In this document: positions 17,137 to 26,270 of the stretch, piece by piece | Numbering within the stretch: the first letter of the stretch is position 1 | Layout: each line of letters begins with the position of its first letter | Source of the DNA: Ruegeria arenilitoris | GTDB lineage: Bacteria > Pseudomonadota > Alphaproteobacteria > Rhodobacterales > Rhodobacteraceae | NCBI RefSeq assembly: GCF_013035315.1 | Contig: NZ_WQHP01000012.1 | Span: forward strand, 52,987-116,986 | DNA length: 64,000 bases | Reading direction: 5' to 3' | Program-made: the position numbers and the translations under genes | Notes under the pieces: generated by a model | Seen by the model: the letters and a program-made list of their open reading frames with translations, nothing else | Told to the model about the DNA's origin: nothing | Database searches by the model: none

Positions 17137-17235
17137 ATGAGACTCAACCTGGCCCCAGCACCAAAGTTGCAAGACCGCACGCGCCTGCGTGAACGGTTCT
17201 TTGGGGCCGCCCGCACGGTTCTGGCCCGCCTATAA
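17137..17235 (+). CDS. Possible 32-codon leader ORF upstream of leuC
   Basis: A short frame begins [10 protein letters not shown] and ends V-L-A-R-L, 52 bases before leuC. It has six Leu codons spread out rather than clustered, and no clear terminator/antiterminator pair follows it. It could be a leader peptide or chance. Confidence 0.2.
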   Translation: MRLNLAPAPKLQDRTRLRERFFGAARTVLARL

Positions 17236-17287
17236 GGCGCGTCCAGCCACTCGCCAGCTATTTCTCATTACATACGGGAGAGGACCA

Positions 17288-18691
17288 ATGTCCCCCAAAA
17301 CACTCTATGACAAGATCTGGGATGCCCATGTCGCGCACGAAGCCGATGATGGAACCTGCCTGCTGTATATCGACCGCCATCTGGTACACGAAGTGACCAG
17401 CCCGCAGGCGTTCGAAGGCCTGCGCATGGCCGGCCGTAAAGTACGCGCTCCGGAAAAAACCATCGCCGTTCCGGATCACAACGTTCCAACCACGCCGGAC
17501 CGCGTAAACGGGATCGAAAACCCCGAATCGCGCATTCAGGTCGAAGCGCTGGACAAAAACGCCAAGGATTTCGGCATTCACTACTACCCGGTGAATGACG
17601 TGCGTCAGGGCATCGTGCACATCGTCGGCCCGGAGCAGGGCTGGACCCTGCCCGGCATGACCGTGGTTTGCGGCGACAGCCACACCGCCACCCACGGCGC
17701 GTTTGGTGCTTTGGCCCACGGCATTGGTACGTCCGAGGTCGAGCATGTTCTGGCGACTCAGACCCTGATCCAGAAGAAGTCGAAGAACATGAAGGTGGAG
17801 ATCACCGGCAAATTGCAGCCAGGCGTGACTGCCAAGGACATCACTCTAGCCGTGATCGGTGAGACCGGTACCGCTGGCGGTACTGGCTACGTCATCGAAT
17901 ATTGCGGTGAAGCGATCCGCGATCTGTCGATGGAAGGTCGCATGACCGTCTGCAACATGGCGATTGAGGGCGGCGCCCGCGCCGGTCTGATTGCTCCGGA
18001 CGAAACCACCTTTGAATATGTCAAAGGCCGTCCGCACGCCCCGAAAGGCGCACAATGGGAAGCCGCGATGGACTGGTGGAAAACGCTCTTCACCGATGAG
18101 GGCGCGCATTTCGACAAGGTTATCACCCTGCGCGGCGAAGACATTGCGCCGGTTGTCACCTGGGGCACCAGTCCCGAAGACGTGCTGCCGATCACTGCAA
18201 CTGTACCGAACCCCGAAGACTTCGAAGGCGGCAAGGTCGACGCGGCCCGTCGTTCGATCGAGTACATGGGGCTGGAAGCAGGTCAGAAGCTGAGCGATGT
18301 CGAGATCGACACTGTCTTTATCGGGTCCTGCACGAACGGTCGTATTGAAGACTTGCGCGCTGCCGCCGAGATTCTAAAAGGCAAAAAGATCAAAGACGGC
18401 ATGCGCGCCATGGTCGTACCCGGCTCGGGTCTTGTCCGCGCTCAGGCTGAAGAGGAAGGGCTTGCAGAAATCTTCAAAGAGGCCGGTTTTGAATGGCGTC
18501 TGGCAGGATGCTCGATGTGTTTGGCGATGAACCCTGACCAGTTGCAACCGGGCGAGCGCTGTGCCGCAACCTCGAACCGCAACTTTGAAGGCCGTCAGGG
18601 CCGGGGCGGACGCACCCACCTGCTGAGCCCGGCAATGGCTGCCGCAGCGGCAATCACAGGACGGCTGACAGACGTCCGTGAATTGATGTAA
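17288..18691 (+). CDS. leuC: 3-isopropylmalate dehydratase large subunit
   Basis: The 467-residue aconitase-family protein carries the 4Fe-4S ligands: Cys in G-S-C-T-N-G-R-I-E near residue 347 and the pair in [10 protein letters not shown] near 407-410. The substrate-site [11 protein letters not shown] is near 132. With LeuD it isomerises 2-isopropylmalate to 3-isopropylmalate in leucine synthesis. The ATG at 17288 has GGGAGAGGA just upstream; the frame extends further upstream but without this signal. An HdeD-like membrane protein gene intervenes before leuD. Confidence 0.96.
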   Translation: MSPKTLYDKIWDAHVAHEADDGTCLLYIDRHLVHEVTSPQAFEGLRMAGRKVRAPEKTIAVPDHNVPTTPDRVNGIENPESRIQVEALDKNAKDFGIHYYPVNDVRQGIVHIVGPEQGWTLPGMTVVCGDSHTATHGAFGALAHGIGTSEVEHVLATQTLIQKKSKNMKVEITGKLQPGVTAKDITLAVIGETGTAGGTGYVIEYCGEAIRDLSMEGRMTVCNMAIEGGARAGLIAPDETTFEYVKGRPHAPKGAQWEAAMDWWKTLFTDEGAHFDKVITLRGEDIAPVVTWGTSPEDVLPITATVPNPEDFEGGKVDAARRSIEYMGLEAGQKLSDVEIDTVFIGSCTNGRIEDLRAAAEILKGKKIKDGMRAMVVPGSGLVRAQAEEEGLAEIFKEAGFEWRLAGCSMCLAMNPDQLQPGERCAATSNRNFEGRQGRGGRTHLLSPAMAAAAAITGRLTDVRELM

Positions 18692-18728
18692 GGTGCCCTC
18701 ATATCTAGATATTTGAGGGATTGAAAAC

Positions 18729-19283
18729 ATGAGTGACTGGGTCAAATGGCTCCTGCTGGGGCTTCTGTCCATCGCGTTCGGCATCTTCGTGCTGGGTGCA
18801 CCTGTAGTGGCTTCTATCGCCGTGACACTGGTAACGGGTGTGTTGCTGCTGATCTCGGGCGTACTGCAAGTTGTTGGCGGGTTCACCGTTGAGGGAACCG
18901 GCAACAAGATTCTGTCACTCATCATGGGTGCGGTGATGCTGTTTCTGGGCTGGAACTTCATGTCCCAGCCACTCGAAGGAACCGTCACTCTGGCGATCGT
19001 CATGCTGATCCTGTTCTTGGCAGGCGGCATCGCGCGGGTCATTCTGTCGTTCCAGATGCGTGGAACGCAGTTTTTCTGGCCCACGATGATCTCGGGCATC
19101 TTGTCGATCATCCTCGCCGGTATCATCTGGACTTATGTAGGAAGCGAACCTCAGGTGCTGCTGAGCATTCTGGGAATCTTCCTGGGCATTGAGATGCTGT
19201 TCAACGGGTTCGGATTGGTCTTCATGGCGTTCTTCGTCAAGAACGCACCCGACGACGCAACAACTGAAGCGAAACAAGCTTAA
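18729..19283 (+). CDS. HdeD-like (DUF308) membrane protein
   Basis: The 184-residue product is nearly all membrane, with six hydrophobic helices spaced about 25-30 residues apart from residue 6 to 170. It has typical DUF308/HdeD motifs such as L-L-G-L-L-S-I-A-F-G and L-I-S-G-V-L-Q-V-V-G-G. E. coli HdeD belongs to the acid-resistance regulon, but the family's molecular function is not settled. It sits between leuC and leuD, 37 bases after one and 42 before the other, on the same strand, so it is probably co-transcribed. Nothing suggests a role in leucine synthesis. GAGGGATTG precedes the ATG. Confidence 0.88.
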   Translation: MSDWVKWLLLGLLSIAFGIFVLGAPVVASIAVTLVTGVLLLISGVLQVVGGFTVEGTGNKILSLIMGAVMLFLGWNFMSQPLEGTVTLAIVMLILFLAGGIARVILSFQMRGTQFFWPTMISGILSIILAGIIWTYVGSEPQVLLSILGIFLGIEMLFNGFGLVFMAFFVKNAPDDATTEAKQA

Positions 19284-19325
19284 ACGCGGGGCACGGGCGC
19301 GGCCCTCTCCCGCAGGAGTGTGAAC

Positions 19326-19931
19326 ATGGAAAAGTTTGAAAAAGTCCACGGGGTGGCCGCCCCAATGCCGTTGATCAATATCGACACAGATATGATCATC
19401 CCGAAAGTGCACCTGAAGACCATCAAACGGTCCGGACTTGGCGTCGTGCTGTTCGACGAGATGCGCTATCACGATGACGGGCAGGAAAACGAAGAGTTCG
19501 TCCTGAACAAACCCGCCTATCGCCAGACCGAGATTCTGGTCGCGGGCGACAATTTCGGCTGCGGCTCGTCTCGGGAACACGCGCCCTGGGCCATCAAGGA
19601 TTTCGGCATCAAGGTCGTGATCTCGACCAGCTTTGCCGACATCTTCTTCAACAACTGCTTCAAGAACGGCATCCTGCCCATCGTGGTAGAAGAGGAACAT
19701 CACGCCGTGCTGATGGAAGATGCACATAAAGGCGAGAACGCCCGCATGACCGTGCATCTGGAAGATCAGAAGATCACCACATCGGACGGCGTCGAGATCG
19801 CGTTCGATATCGACCCCCATCGCAAACACTGCCTGCTGAACGGTTTGGACGATATTGGCCTGACGATGGAGAAAGATCACCACATCGATAAATTCGAAGA
19901 TCACGCCAGTCAGGCACGCCCCTGGGTGTAG
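19326..19931 (+). CDS. leuD: 3-isopropylmalate dehydratase small subunit
   Basis: The 201-residue product has the LeuD signature [13 protein letters not shown] near residue 76, and N-I-D-T-D-M-I-I-P near 18. It completes the LeuCD heterodimer. AGGAG stands 8 bases before the ATG at 19326; an in-frame GTG two codons upstream is less likely. It is followed by a stem-loop at 19966-19987. Confidence 0.96.
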   Translation: MEKFEKVHGVAAPMPLINIDTDMIIPKVHLKTIKRSGLGVVLFDEMRYHDDGQENEEFVLNKPAYRQTEILVAGDNFGCGSSREHAPWAIKDFGIKVVISTSFADIFFNNCFKNGILPIVVEEEHHAVLMEDAHKGENARMTVHLEDQKITTSDGVEIAFDIDPHRKHCLLNGLDDIGLTMEKDHHIDKFEDHASQARPWV

Positions 19932-19965
19932 CCCCTGGGGACGAATCTGTGGACACTCAACCTAT

Positions 19966-19987
19966 CGGGGTCGCTTCGGCGGCCCCG
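19966..19987 (+). terminator. Hairpin after leuD
   Basis: A 9-bp stem with one G-U pair (CGGGGTCGC with GCGGCCCCG) and a TTCG tetraloop is followed by TTCGCATTCTTGG. It is probably a terminator, though the T-run is poor. Confidence 0.6.
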
Positions 19988-20263
19988 TTCGCATTCTTGG
20001 GGTCCAAATCCAAACAACCACAATATGTGGTGGGTGGTCGCGTTTACACGTCGAATTTGCGACACGAATGATGCAAAGGCGCACCAGTTTCGCCATCTTT
20101 TTGCCCGAAATCACGTGTTTTCTGCAGGCTGACTTGAGCGGATTGCCGCTTATCGTCAGTGTTGACGATATCAGAGGCACCCGTCGAATAAAAATATTGT
20201 CGGGCACAAGTTGGGACGAAGCCGTCACAGAAGCGGCCAATCCGGTTTGAAAGGGTTTGGATA
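19988..20263 (+). other. Gap between leuD and the next gene pair
   Basis: The gap contains a 60-codon frame (20068-20250) with no ribosome-binding site and no recognisable motif; I do not count it as a gene. The promoter of the following gene pair is probably here, but I cannot place it. Confidence 0.4.
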
Positions 20264-21094
20264 GTGATTGCGCGCACAACAGGGGCGGCGATACGGGGAT
20301 TGCTTGTTGCACTCATGGTGCTGACTCCCGCGTTGTACCTGCCTGTAACGTCTACGAATGGGACCGAGATTGTCGTCTTTCTCGCCATTCTGGCGTTCTT
20401 CCTGACGTTCGCTGAATACAACTCGGCCTTCCCCAGCTTTATCGAATTCCGCGATGCCCCGCCGGTAAACCGGCTGCGCTTTGTCGGTCTGATGACGATG
20501 ATCACGTTCATGACGCTGATCTGCAAAAACGTCTATGCCCCGACAGGCCTGACGACGCTGACTTATTCCATCGGCCTTGGTGTCGCGAATGTGGTCGATT
20601 TCCCGTATTCGCCGGTGCGCCTGATCATCCTGATGCTGCCCGCAGATACGAGCGCCCCGCTAACGGAACTGGTTCGTATCTGTGCCAGCGTTGCCAATGT
20701 TGCGGCCCTCGTGACCATCGGCAGCTTCGCTTATGCAGTCCGGGTACGCGGTTGGCCCACCGGCAACGGTGCGTTTAATGTCTGGACCAACCTTCCGCTG
20801 TTTGACCCGACCAAGGGTGGCGATGTGGTGACACGACTGCAGCGGGACGGGCGTCTGAACATTTGCATCGGCATTCTGCTGCCATTCCTGATCCCGGCCC
20901 TGATCAAACTGCTGACGGATTATGCCGAGCCGATTTCGCTGAGCAATCCTCAAACCATGATCTGGACGCTTAGCGCATGGGCCTTTCTGCCGGCCAGCAT
21001 GATTATGCGTGGTCTGGCAACATTGCGCATCGCCAGCCTGATCGTCGAAAAACGACGCGCCTATTCCACTGCCGAGTCCACTCAGACCGCATGA
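20264..21094 (+). CDS. Integral membrane protein of unknown function
   Basis: The 276-residue product starts with GTG (V-I-A-R in the DNA), with AAAGGG upstream. About six to seven hydrophobic segments are visible: near residues 10-27, 33-50, 70-90, 97-115, 145-165, 205-225 and 240-255. I find no transporter or enzyme signature. The loop with N-V-W-T-N-L-P-L-F-D-P-T-K-G-G-D is the most distinctive stretch. Its stop overlaps the start of the next gene (ATGA), so it is coupled to a secreted nuclease/phosphatase-like protein. It looks like a lineage-specific Rhodobacterales protein; that is an impression, not a search result. Confidence 0.75.
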   Translation: MIARTTGAAIRGLLVALMVLTPALYLPVTSTNGTEIVVFLAILAFFLTFAEYNSAFPSFIEFRDAPPVNRLRFVGLMTMITFMTLICKNVYAPTGLTTLTYSIGLGVANVVDFPYSPVRLIILMLPADTSAPLTELVRICASVANVAALVTIGSFAYAVRVRGWPTGNGAFNVWTNLPLFDPTKGGDVVTRLQRDGRLNICIGILLPFLIPALIKLLTDYAEPISLSNPQTMIWTLSAWAFLPASMIMRGLATLRIASLIVEKRRAYSTAESTQTA

Positions 21095-22122
21095 TCCGCA
21101 CCCTGATCCTGCTGCTGTTGCCCGTTATGGCGCAGGCAGAGACAGTTCGCATCGCCACCTACAACACAGAACTCAGCCGCGATGGGCCAGGATTGCTGTT
21201 GCGTGACATTCGCCGCGGGGATGCACAAGTCAGCGCGGTTGTCGGCGTTCTGACCGAGATCCGACCGGACATCGTCGCGCTGCAGGGCATCGACTGGGAT
21301 TTCGAAGGACAAGCAGTCTCGGCGCTGGTAGGGCAATTGAAAGACGCCGGATTGGACTATCCCTTTGTCTTTGCGACCCAGCCCAATTCTGGCATTGCAA
21401 CCGATCTGGACCTGGATGGTGACGGGCGCACCAGCGGACCAGGTGATGCGCAGGGTTGGGGGCGGTTTACCGGCCAAAGCGGACTGGCCGTGCTGTCGCG
21501 CTATCCCATCGCTACAGATCAGGTTCAGGACTTCTCGACACTGCTTTGGCGAGACCTTCCGGGCGCCGAATTGCCCAGTATGGACGGCGCGCCCTACCCG
21601 TCAGAACACGCACAACGCATTCAGCGACTGTCTGCCGTCGCACATTGGATAATCCCCATAGAAACACCGATCGGGCAGTTGGACCTTATGACTTTCCATG
21701 CTGCGCCACCTGTGTTCGACGGCCCCGAGGATCGCAATGGCCTGCGCAACCGGGACGAAATTCGGCTTTGGTCAGCTGTGCTGGACGGCACAGTGGGACG
21801 TGAACCAGACGGTCCTTTTGTGATCGCTGGGGACGCCAATCTGGATCCGGCACGCGGGGACGGGCGCAAAGAGGCGATCCGCGGCCTGCTAAATGATCCC
21901 CGGCTAAACGACCCGTTGCCCGTTGACCCCAATGGCGATCAAACCACTGTGGTCTGGAAAGCAGTAGACCCAATGCGGGTAGATTACGTTCTGCCATCCT
22001 CACACTGGACCGTGACGGATGCAGGCGTTCACTGGCCAACAGCCGGCACCGAAGCCCGTGATATTGCCGAAAAAGCCAGTCGCCACCGGTTGGTTTGGGT
22101 CGATTTGACCCTGCCCCGCTGA
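21091..22122 (+). CDS. Secreted endonuclease/exonuclease/phosphatase-family protein
   Basis: The 343-residue product has a short signal peptide (M-I-R-T-L-I-L-L-L-L-P-V-M-A-Q-A). The EEP fold is shown by R-I-A-T-Y-N-T-E-L near residue 20, D-I-V-A-L-Q-G-I-D-W near 60, G-D-A-N-L-D-P near 250 and R-V-D-Y-V-L-P-S near 297. The usual metal-ligand Glu after L-Q (L-Q-E) is Gly here, followed by I-D. The catalytic His is plausible in S-R-H-R-L-V near the C-terminus. It is most likely a periplasmic or extracellular nuclease or phosphodiesterase. Its ATG overlaps the stop of the membrane protein before it. Confidence 0.83.
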   Translation: MIRTLILLLLPVMAQAETVRIATYNTELSRDGPGLLLRDIRRGDAQVSAVVGVLTEIRPDIVALQGIDWDFEGQAVSALVGQLKDAGLDYPFVFATQPNSGIATDLDLDGDGRTSGPGDAQGWGRFTGQSGLAVLSRYPIATDQVQDFSTLLWRDLPGAELPSMDGAPYPSEHAQRIQRLSAVAHWIIPIETPIGQLDLMTFHAAPPVFDGPEDRNGLRNRDEIRLWSAVLDGTVGREPDGPFVIAGDANLDPARGDGRKEAIRGLLNDPRLNDPLPVDPNGDQTTVVWKAVDPMRVDYVLPSSHWTVTDAGVHWPTAGTEARDIAEKASRHRLVWVDLTLPR

Positions 22123-22287
22123 CGGCCAATTCTGGCCCGCAAATCGGGTCTGACGCAATTTTCAGACGCTCAAGGGCGCACTCGGGAAACAAACCTGTGT
22201 TTTCCTTGCTTTCAGGCAGGATCGTCTCATTGACCCGGTGCGGTACAGGCGCTAGGGCCTTTGCTGTAAAACGCAAGGAGATCCTTC

Positions 22288-23391
22288 ATGTCCAACCCCT
22301 CGCTCCTCATCCTGCCCGGAGACGGAATTGGCCCCGAAGTCATGGCCGAAGTGCGCAGAGTCATCGACTGGTTCGGTGCAAAACGTGGCCTGGAATTCGA
22401 CGTGAGCGAGGATCTGGTCGGCGGTGCCGCCTATGACGCCCACGGCAAGCCGTTGTCGGACGAGACCATGGCCAAAGCGCAAGAGGTCGACGCGGTTCTT
22501 CTGGGCGCGGTTGGCGGCCCGAAATACGACGATCTGGACTTTTCCCTGAAACCCGAGCGCGGATTGCTGCGCCTGCGCAAGGAAATGGACCTGTATTCCA
22601 ACCTGCGCCCTGCACAGTGCTTTGACGCGCTGGCCGATTTCTCGTCGCTGAAGAAAGACATCGTTGCGGGCCTCGACATCATGATCGTGCGCGAGCTGAC
22701 CTCGGGCGTCTATTTCGGCGAGCCACGCGGTATCTTCGAAGAAGGCAACGAACGCGTCGGCATCAACACCCAGCGCTACACCGAGTCCGAGATTGAACGC
22801 GCCGCGCGTTCGGCTTTTGAGCTGGCCATGCGCCGGAACAAAAAGGTCTGCTCGATGGAGAAGGCCAACGTGATGGAATCCGGTATCCTGTGGCGAGAGG
22901 TCGTGGATCGGGTGTCCAAGGACTACCCCGAGGTCGAGCTGTCACACATGTACGCCGACAACGGCGCAATGCAGCTGGTGCGCGCACCCAAACAGTTTGA
23001 CGTGATCCTGACCGACAACCTGTTCGGTGACATCCTGTCTGACTGTGCCGCGATGCTGACCGGCTCGCTGGGTATGTTGCCTTCGGCCTCTCTGGGGGCC
23101 CCTATGGCCAATGGCCGCCCCAAGGCGATGTACGAGCCCGTACACGGCTCGGCCCCGGACATCACCGGACAAGGCAAGGCCAACCCGATCGCCTGTATCC
23201 TCAGCTTTGCCATGGCGCTGCGCTATAGCTTCGATCAGGGCGAAGAAGCGGATCGTCTGGAAGCCGCGATCGAGAAGGTTCTGGCTGACGGCGTTCGCAC
23301 CGGCGATCTGCTGGCCGATGAAGGCGTCACACCGGTCTCGACCACGGAAATGGGCGATGCCATTCTGGCAGCTCTCGACGAAAGCCTCTGA
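22288..23391 (+). CDS. leuB: 3-isopropylmalate dehydrogenase
   Basis: The 367-residue beta-decarboxylating dehydrogenase is of standard length. It oxidises and decarboxylates 3-isopropylmalate to 2-ketoisocaproate with NAD. Visible are [10 protein letters not shown] near residue 8, [11 protein letters not shown] near 135, the metal-binding [11 protein letters not shown] near 245, and the NAD-binding H-G-S-A-P-D-I near 290. AAGGAG precedes the ATG. It lies about 2.3 kb downstream of leuD, separated by two unrelated genes, and ends at a strong bidirectional terminator. Confidence 0.96.
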   Translation: MSNPSLLILPGDGIGPEVMAEVRRVIDWFGAKRGLEFDVSEDLVGGAAYDAHGKPLSDETMAKAQEVDAVLLGAVGGPKYDDLDFSLKPERGLLRLRKEMDLYSNLRPAQCFDALADFSSLKKDIVAGLDIMIVRELTSGVYFGEPRGIFEEGNERVGINTQRYTESEIERAARSAFELAMRRNKKVCSMEKANVMESGILWREVVDRVSKDYPEVELSHMYADNGAMQLVRAPKQFDVILTDNLFGDILSDCAAMLTGSLGMLPSASLGAPMANGRPKAMYEPVHGSAPDITGQGKANPIACILSFAMALRYSFDQGEEADRLEAAIEKVLADGVRTGDLLADEGVTPVSTTEMGDAILAALDESL

Positions 23392-23410
23392 TCAGGCACT
23401 CATTCAAATG

Positions 23411-23439
23411 AAAAGGCGGTGCCCGGTGCACCGCCTTTT
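23411..23439. terminator. Bidirectional intrinsic terminator between leuB and the PBP gene
   Basis: A 12-bp perfect stem (AAAAGGCGGTGC with GCACCGCCTTTT) with a 5-base loop has a T-run on both strands. It serves convergent leuB and the penicillin-binding protein gene. Confidence 0.9.
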
Positions 23440-23450
23440 TCTTTGCCCGC

Positions 23451-25640
23451 TCAATTCCCGAAGATGTTGTTCAGCAGGTTGTTGATGGCCCGGTCCAACC
23501 CGGTTTCTTTGTTGCGTCGTTGCTGCCGCTGCGGCTGAGCGGTTCTGGCCGGTGGGTCCGGGGCCAGCATCGGCAGCGGGGTCGGCGTCATGCCTTCGGT
23601 CACCCGCAGCATCGTTTCTCGCCAGATTTCGGCGGGCAGCCCCCCGCCTGTGACACCAGACAAGGGCGTGTTGTCGTCATACCCCATCCAGATACCCGTC
23701 ACGTAGTCTGCGGTGAACCCGATGAACCAGGCATCGCGCGCGGCCTGAGTCGTCCCAGTCTTACCCGCGACCTGCCATCCGGGCAGTTGAGCCCGCGCAC
23801 CAGTGCCTTCTGACACCACGCGCTCCATCATCCAGGTCAGCTGCTTTGCCGCCTTGTCATTGATGACCCGCTCACCGATCCCGGTGGTTGTCACCATAAC
23901 CGGCGTGTCATCACCCAGCAGTTTCAATTCGGTCAGCCCATAGGGTTCCACGGCCGAGCCGCCGTTCAGGATACCTGCATAGGCACCCGTCATCTCGATA
24001 AGCGTGCTTTCCGACGCGCCCAGCGCCAGGGCCGGGCCCTGTGCCAGATCGCTGTCGATGCCAAACTCGCTGGCAACGGTGCGGACGTTGTCCAGCCCTG
24101 CGACTTCGGCCACTTTCACGGCCGGAATGTTCAACGAGTTCTTCAGCGCATCCGCCAGTGTGACCCGCCCATAGAATTTGTTGGTGTAGTTCTTGGGGCA
24201 CCACTGGCCCGAACCCGGGATGTTCACGCAATAGGGCTCATCCACCACTGTATCCAAGGGCGAATACCCAAGCTCTAGCGCTGTGGCATAAACAAAGGGT
24301 TTGAATGACGAGCCTGTCTGCCGCAGGGCCTGCGTGGCGCGGTTGAACGCACCAGACACCCGCGTCTTTCGTCCACCCACCATTCCGCGCACGGCACCAT
24401 CCGCTGACATCACAACGATTGCGGCCTGGGCTTCGGATCCTTCGCGGACCTTTTCCTGAAAGATGTATTGCAGAGCCTCTTCGGCCGATTTCTGAATGCG
24501 CTGATCCAGCGTGGTGCGGATCACGACGTCTTCGGTGGTGTTGCGCGTAAAGAACTCGGGCCCGCTGGCCATGACCCAATCGGCAAAATAGCCCCCAGCC
24601 CTTGCGGCCGCGGCCTCGGATAGTTGGGCGGGGTTGCTGCGGGCGCTGCTGGCCTGTGCTGAGGTCAGGTAGCCCTGCGCCTCCATCAGACCAACCACCA
24701 GCTGCGCCCGGTCTTGCGAACGTTTCAGGTTGTTCGTCGGTGCATAGCGTGTCGGCGCGACCAGCAGACCGGCCAGCATCGCCGCCTGTGCCGGGTTCAC
24801 TTCGGCCGCCGAGATACCGAAATAGCGCTGGCTGGCTGCTTCAAAACCGCGTGCACCTGCGCCCAGGAACGCCCTGTTCAGATAGATGGTCAGGATTTCA
24901 TCTTTGGAATATTTGACCTCCATCGCGATTGCATAGACCGCCTCTTTGGCCTTGCGCCACAGAGAGCCTTGGCGGCAGTCGGCTTCATAAGCAGCCTCGG
25001 ATTCCCATTCGCTGGGTTCGTACGGCACGCCGAGGCACAACAGCTTGGCCGTTTGCTGCGTGATGGTCGAACCGCCATGGCCCGACAATGGCCCACGCCC
25101 TTCGCTCAGGTTGATGCGCACAGCGCTGGCGACGCCGCGGGGGCTGACGCCGAAATGGCGATAGAATCGCTTATCCTCGGTCGCGACGACGGCGTTCTTG
25201 AGATGGGGCGAGACGGTATCGGCCGTAATAACGCCACCGAACTGATCGCCGCGCCAGGCAAAAACCTTGCCGTCGCGATCCAGCAGGGTCACCGATCCGC
25301 GTGCGCGGCCGTCCAGCAGGGCATCCACATCGGGCAGAGAGGAATAGACGACGCCAACCGCCAGGGCCAACAGCATCGCGGCCACTGCACCCAAGCGCCA
25401 GGTAATGCCCCAGAACACGCGCCAGATCCAACGGAACATGCGACGGAAGAACCCGCCACCACCTCCGGATGATGTCTTGCGGGTCTTCTTCCTGGCCGTT
25501 TTGCGCGTCGACGTTTTGCGCGCCGTCGCCTTCTTGCCAGCAGGCTTGGCCGCGCGTTTTGTGGTCGCGGGTTTTCTCCCCTTGGATGGGTATCTTTTGT
25601 CCGCAACAAGCGGTGTCTTGCGGCGCCTGGACTCAGTCAT
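23451..25640 (-). CDS. Bifunctional penicillin-binding protein, class A (PBP1-type)
   Basis: The 729-residue product has one membrane helix at about residues 82-103. A glycosyltransferase-51 domain follows (E-D-K-R-F-Y-R-H-F-G near 155, G-G-S-T-I-T-Q-Q-T-A-K near 188), then a transpeptidase domain with S-x-x-K in G-S-S-F-K-P-F near 446, S-L-N near 506 and K-T-G-T-T near 635. It polymerises and cross-links peptidoglycan in the periplasm. The cytoplasmic N-terminus (about residues 8-65) is unusually rich in Lys, Arg, Thr and Ala and looks like a histone-H1 tail. The C-terminus ends in a Pro/Gln/Arg-rich tail. Start: ATG at 25640; an ATG 24 bases upstream is also possible. Confidence 0.92.
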   Translation of the reverse strand: MTESRRRKTPLVADKRYPSKGRKPATTKRAAKPAGKKATARKTSTRKTARKKTRKTSSGGGGGFFRRMFRWIWRVFWGITWRLGAVAAMLLALAVGVVYSSLPDVDALLDGRARGSVTLLDRDGKVFAWRGDQFGGVITADTVSPHLKNAVVATEDKRFYRHFGVSPRGVASAVRINLSEGRGPLSGHGGSTITQQTAKLLCLGVPYEPSEWESEAAYEADCRQGSLWRKAKEAVYAIAMEVKYSKDEILTIYLNRAFLGAGARGFEAASQRYFGISAAEVNPAQAAMLAGLLVAPTRYAPTNNLKRSQDRAQLVVGLMEAQGYLTSAQASSARSNPAQLSEAAAARAGGYFADWVMASGPEFFTRNTTEDVVIRTTLDQRIQKSAEEALQYIFQEKVREGSEAQAAIVVMSADGAVRGMVGGRKTRVSGAFNRATQALRQTGSSFKPFVYATALELGYSPLDTVVDEPYCVNIPGSGQWCPKNYTNKFYGRVTLADALKNSLNIPAVKVAEVAGLDNVRTVASEFGIDSDLAQGPALALGASESTLIEMTGAYAGILNGGSAVEPYGLTELKLLGDDTPVMVTTTGIGERVINDKAAKQLTWMMERVVSEGTGARAQLPGWQVAGKTGTTQAARDAWFIGFTADYVTGIWMGYDDNTPLSGVTGGGLPAEIWRETMLRVTEGMTPTPLPMLAPDPPARTAQPQRQQRRNKETGLDRAINNLLNNIFGN

Positions 25641-25898
25641 GCTCAAACTCTGCCCGGTTATCATTTTGAGGCACCATACCCTGCCCTTGGCTTGAAGTAG
25701 AGGTGTGAATTTCCCCTATGCGCCCTCCATAGTATGCCCTCTTTTTAGGCAAAAGTGTTTTTTTGTGCAAAAATTGTGCACCTAGCCTCAATTTTCCCCT
25801 GCGTTCTGATGCCTTGACCGTTCCTTACTGCGGTCAGTCGCGCTCTTTTTCTGCAGGTGCAAACAACCGGTCCCGCCGGACAGGAAGAGGGGAAAGAC

Positions 25899-26237
25899 GT
25901 GAAACTGATCATTGCGACAATCAAGCCGTTCAAGCTGGAGGAGGTGCGTGAGGCACTGACCGAGGCCGGCGTGCGCGGCATGATGGTGACCGAGATCAAG
26001 GGCTTCGGCTCGCAATCGGGTCACACCGAAATCTATCGTGGGGCCGAATATGCGGTGAACTTCGTGCCCAAGATCAAACTGGAAATCGTGGTGCCTGCGA
26101 CGATGGCCGACCAGATCGTCGAAACAATCACCAAGACCGCCAAAACCGGCAAGATCGGTGACGGCAAGATTTTCGTCCTTGATGTCGAGCAGGCCCTGCG
26201 CGTGCGGACCGGGGAAACGAACGAAGAGGCGCTCTAA
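25899..26237 (+). CDS. glnK: Nitrogen regulatory protein PII
   Basis: The 112-residue PII protein is of exact family length when started from the GTG at 25899 (V-K-L-I-I-A-T-I-K-P-F), with AGGAAGAGGGG upstream. The T-loop contains the uridylylation site Tyr51 in H-T-E-I-Y-R-G-A-E-Y, and the C-terminal signature is K-I-G-D-G-K-I-F-V. It senses 2-oxoglutarate, ATP/ADP and glutamine state. Its position 33 bases before amtB marks it as the GlnK-type paralogue that plugs the ammonium channel. Nitrogen-limitation control through NtrC is expected for the family, but I could not place a site with confidence. Confidence 0.95.
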   Translation: MKLIIATIKPFKLEEVREALTEAGVRGMMVTEIKGFGSQSGHTEIYRGAEYAVNFVPKIKLEIVVPATMADQIVETITKTAKTGKIGDGKIFVLDVEQALRVRTGETNEEAL

Positions 26238-26270
26238 GCGCCGCCACTCACACATATTCGAGGAAGTCAC

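Noticed and set aside
17137..17287. Classical leucine attenuator
   Set aside because: Leu codons are not clustered and no terminator/antiterminator pair is visible.
18915..19904. Minus-strand frame opposite the HdeD-like and leuD genes
   Set aside because: Shadow; H/D/Q-rich product typical of antisense reading.
20068..20250. 60-codon frame between leuD and the membrane protein
   Set aside because: No ribosome-binding site, no motif; likely chance.
25680..25898. Sigma-54 or NtrC site before glnK
   Set aside because: The direct repeat TTGTGCA lies near 25763-25780, but I found no GG-N10-GC promoter and no convincing NtrC palindrome.
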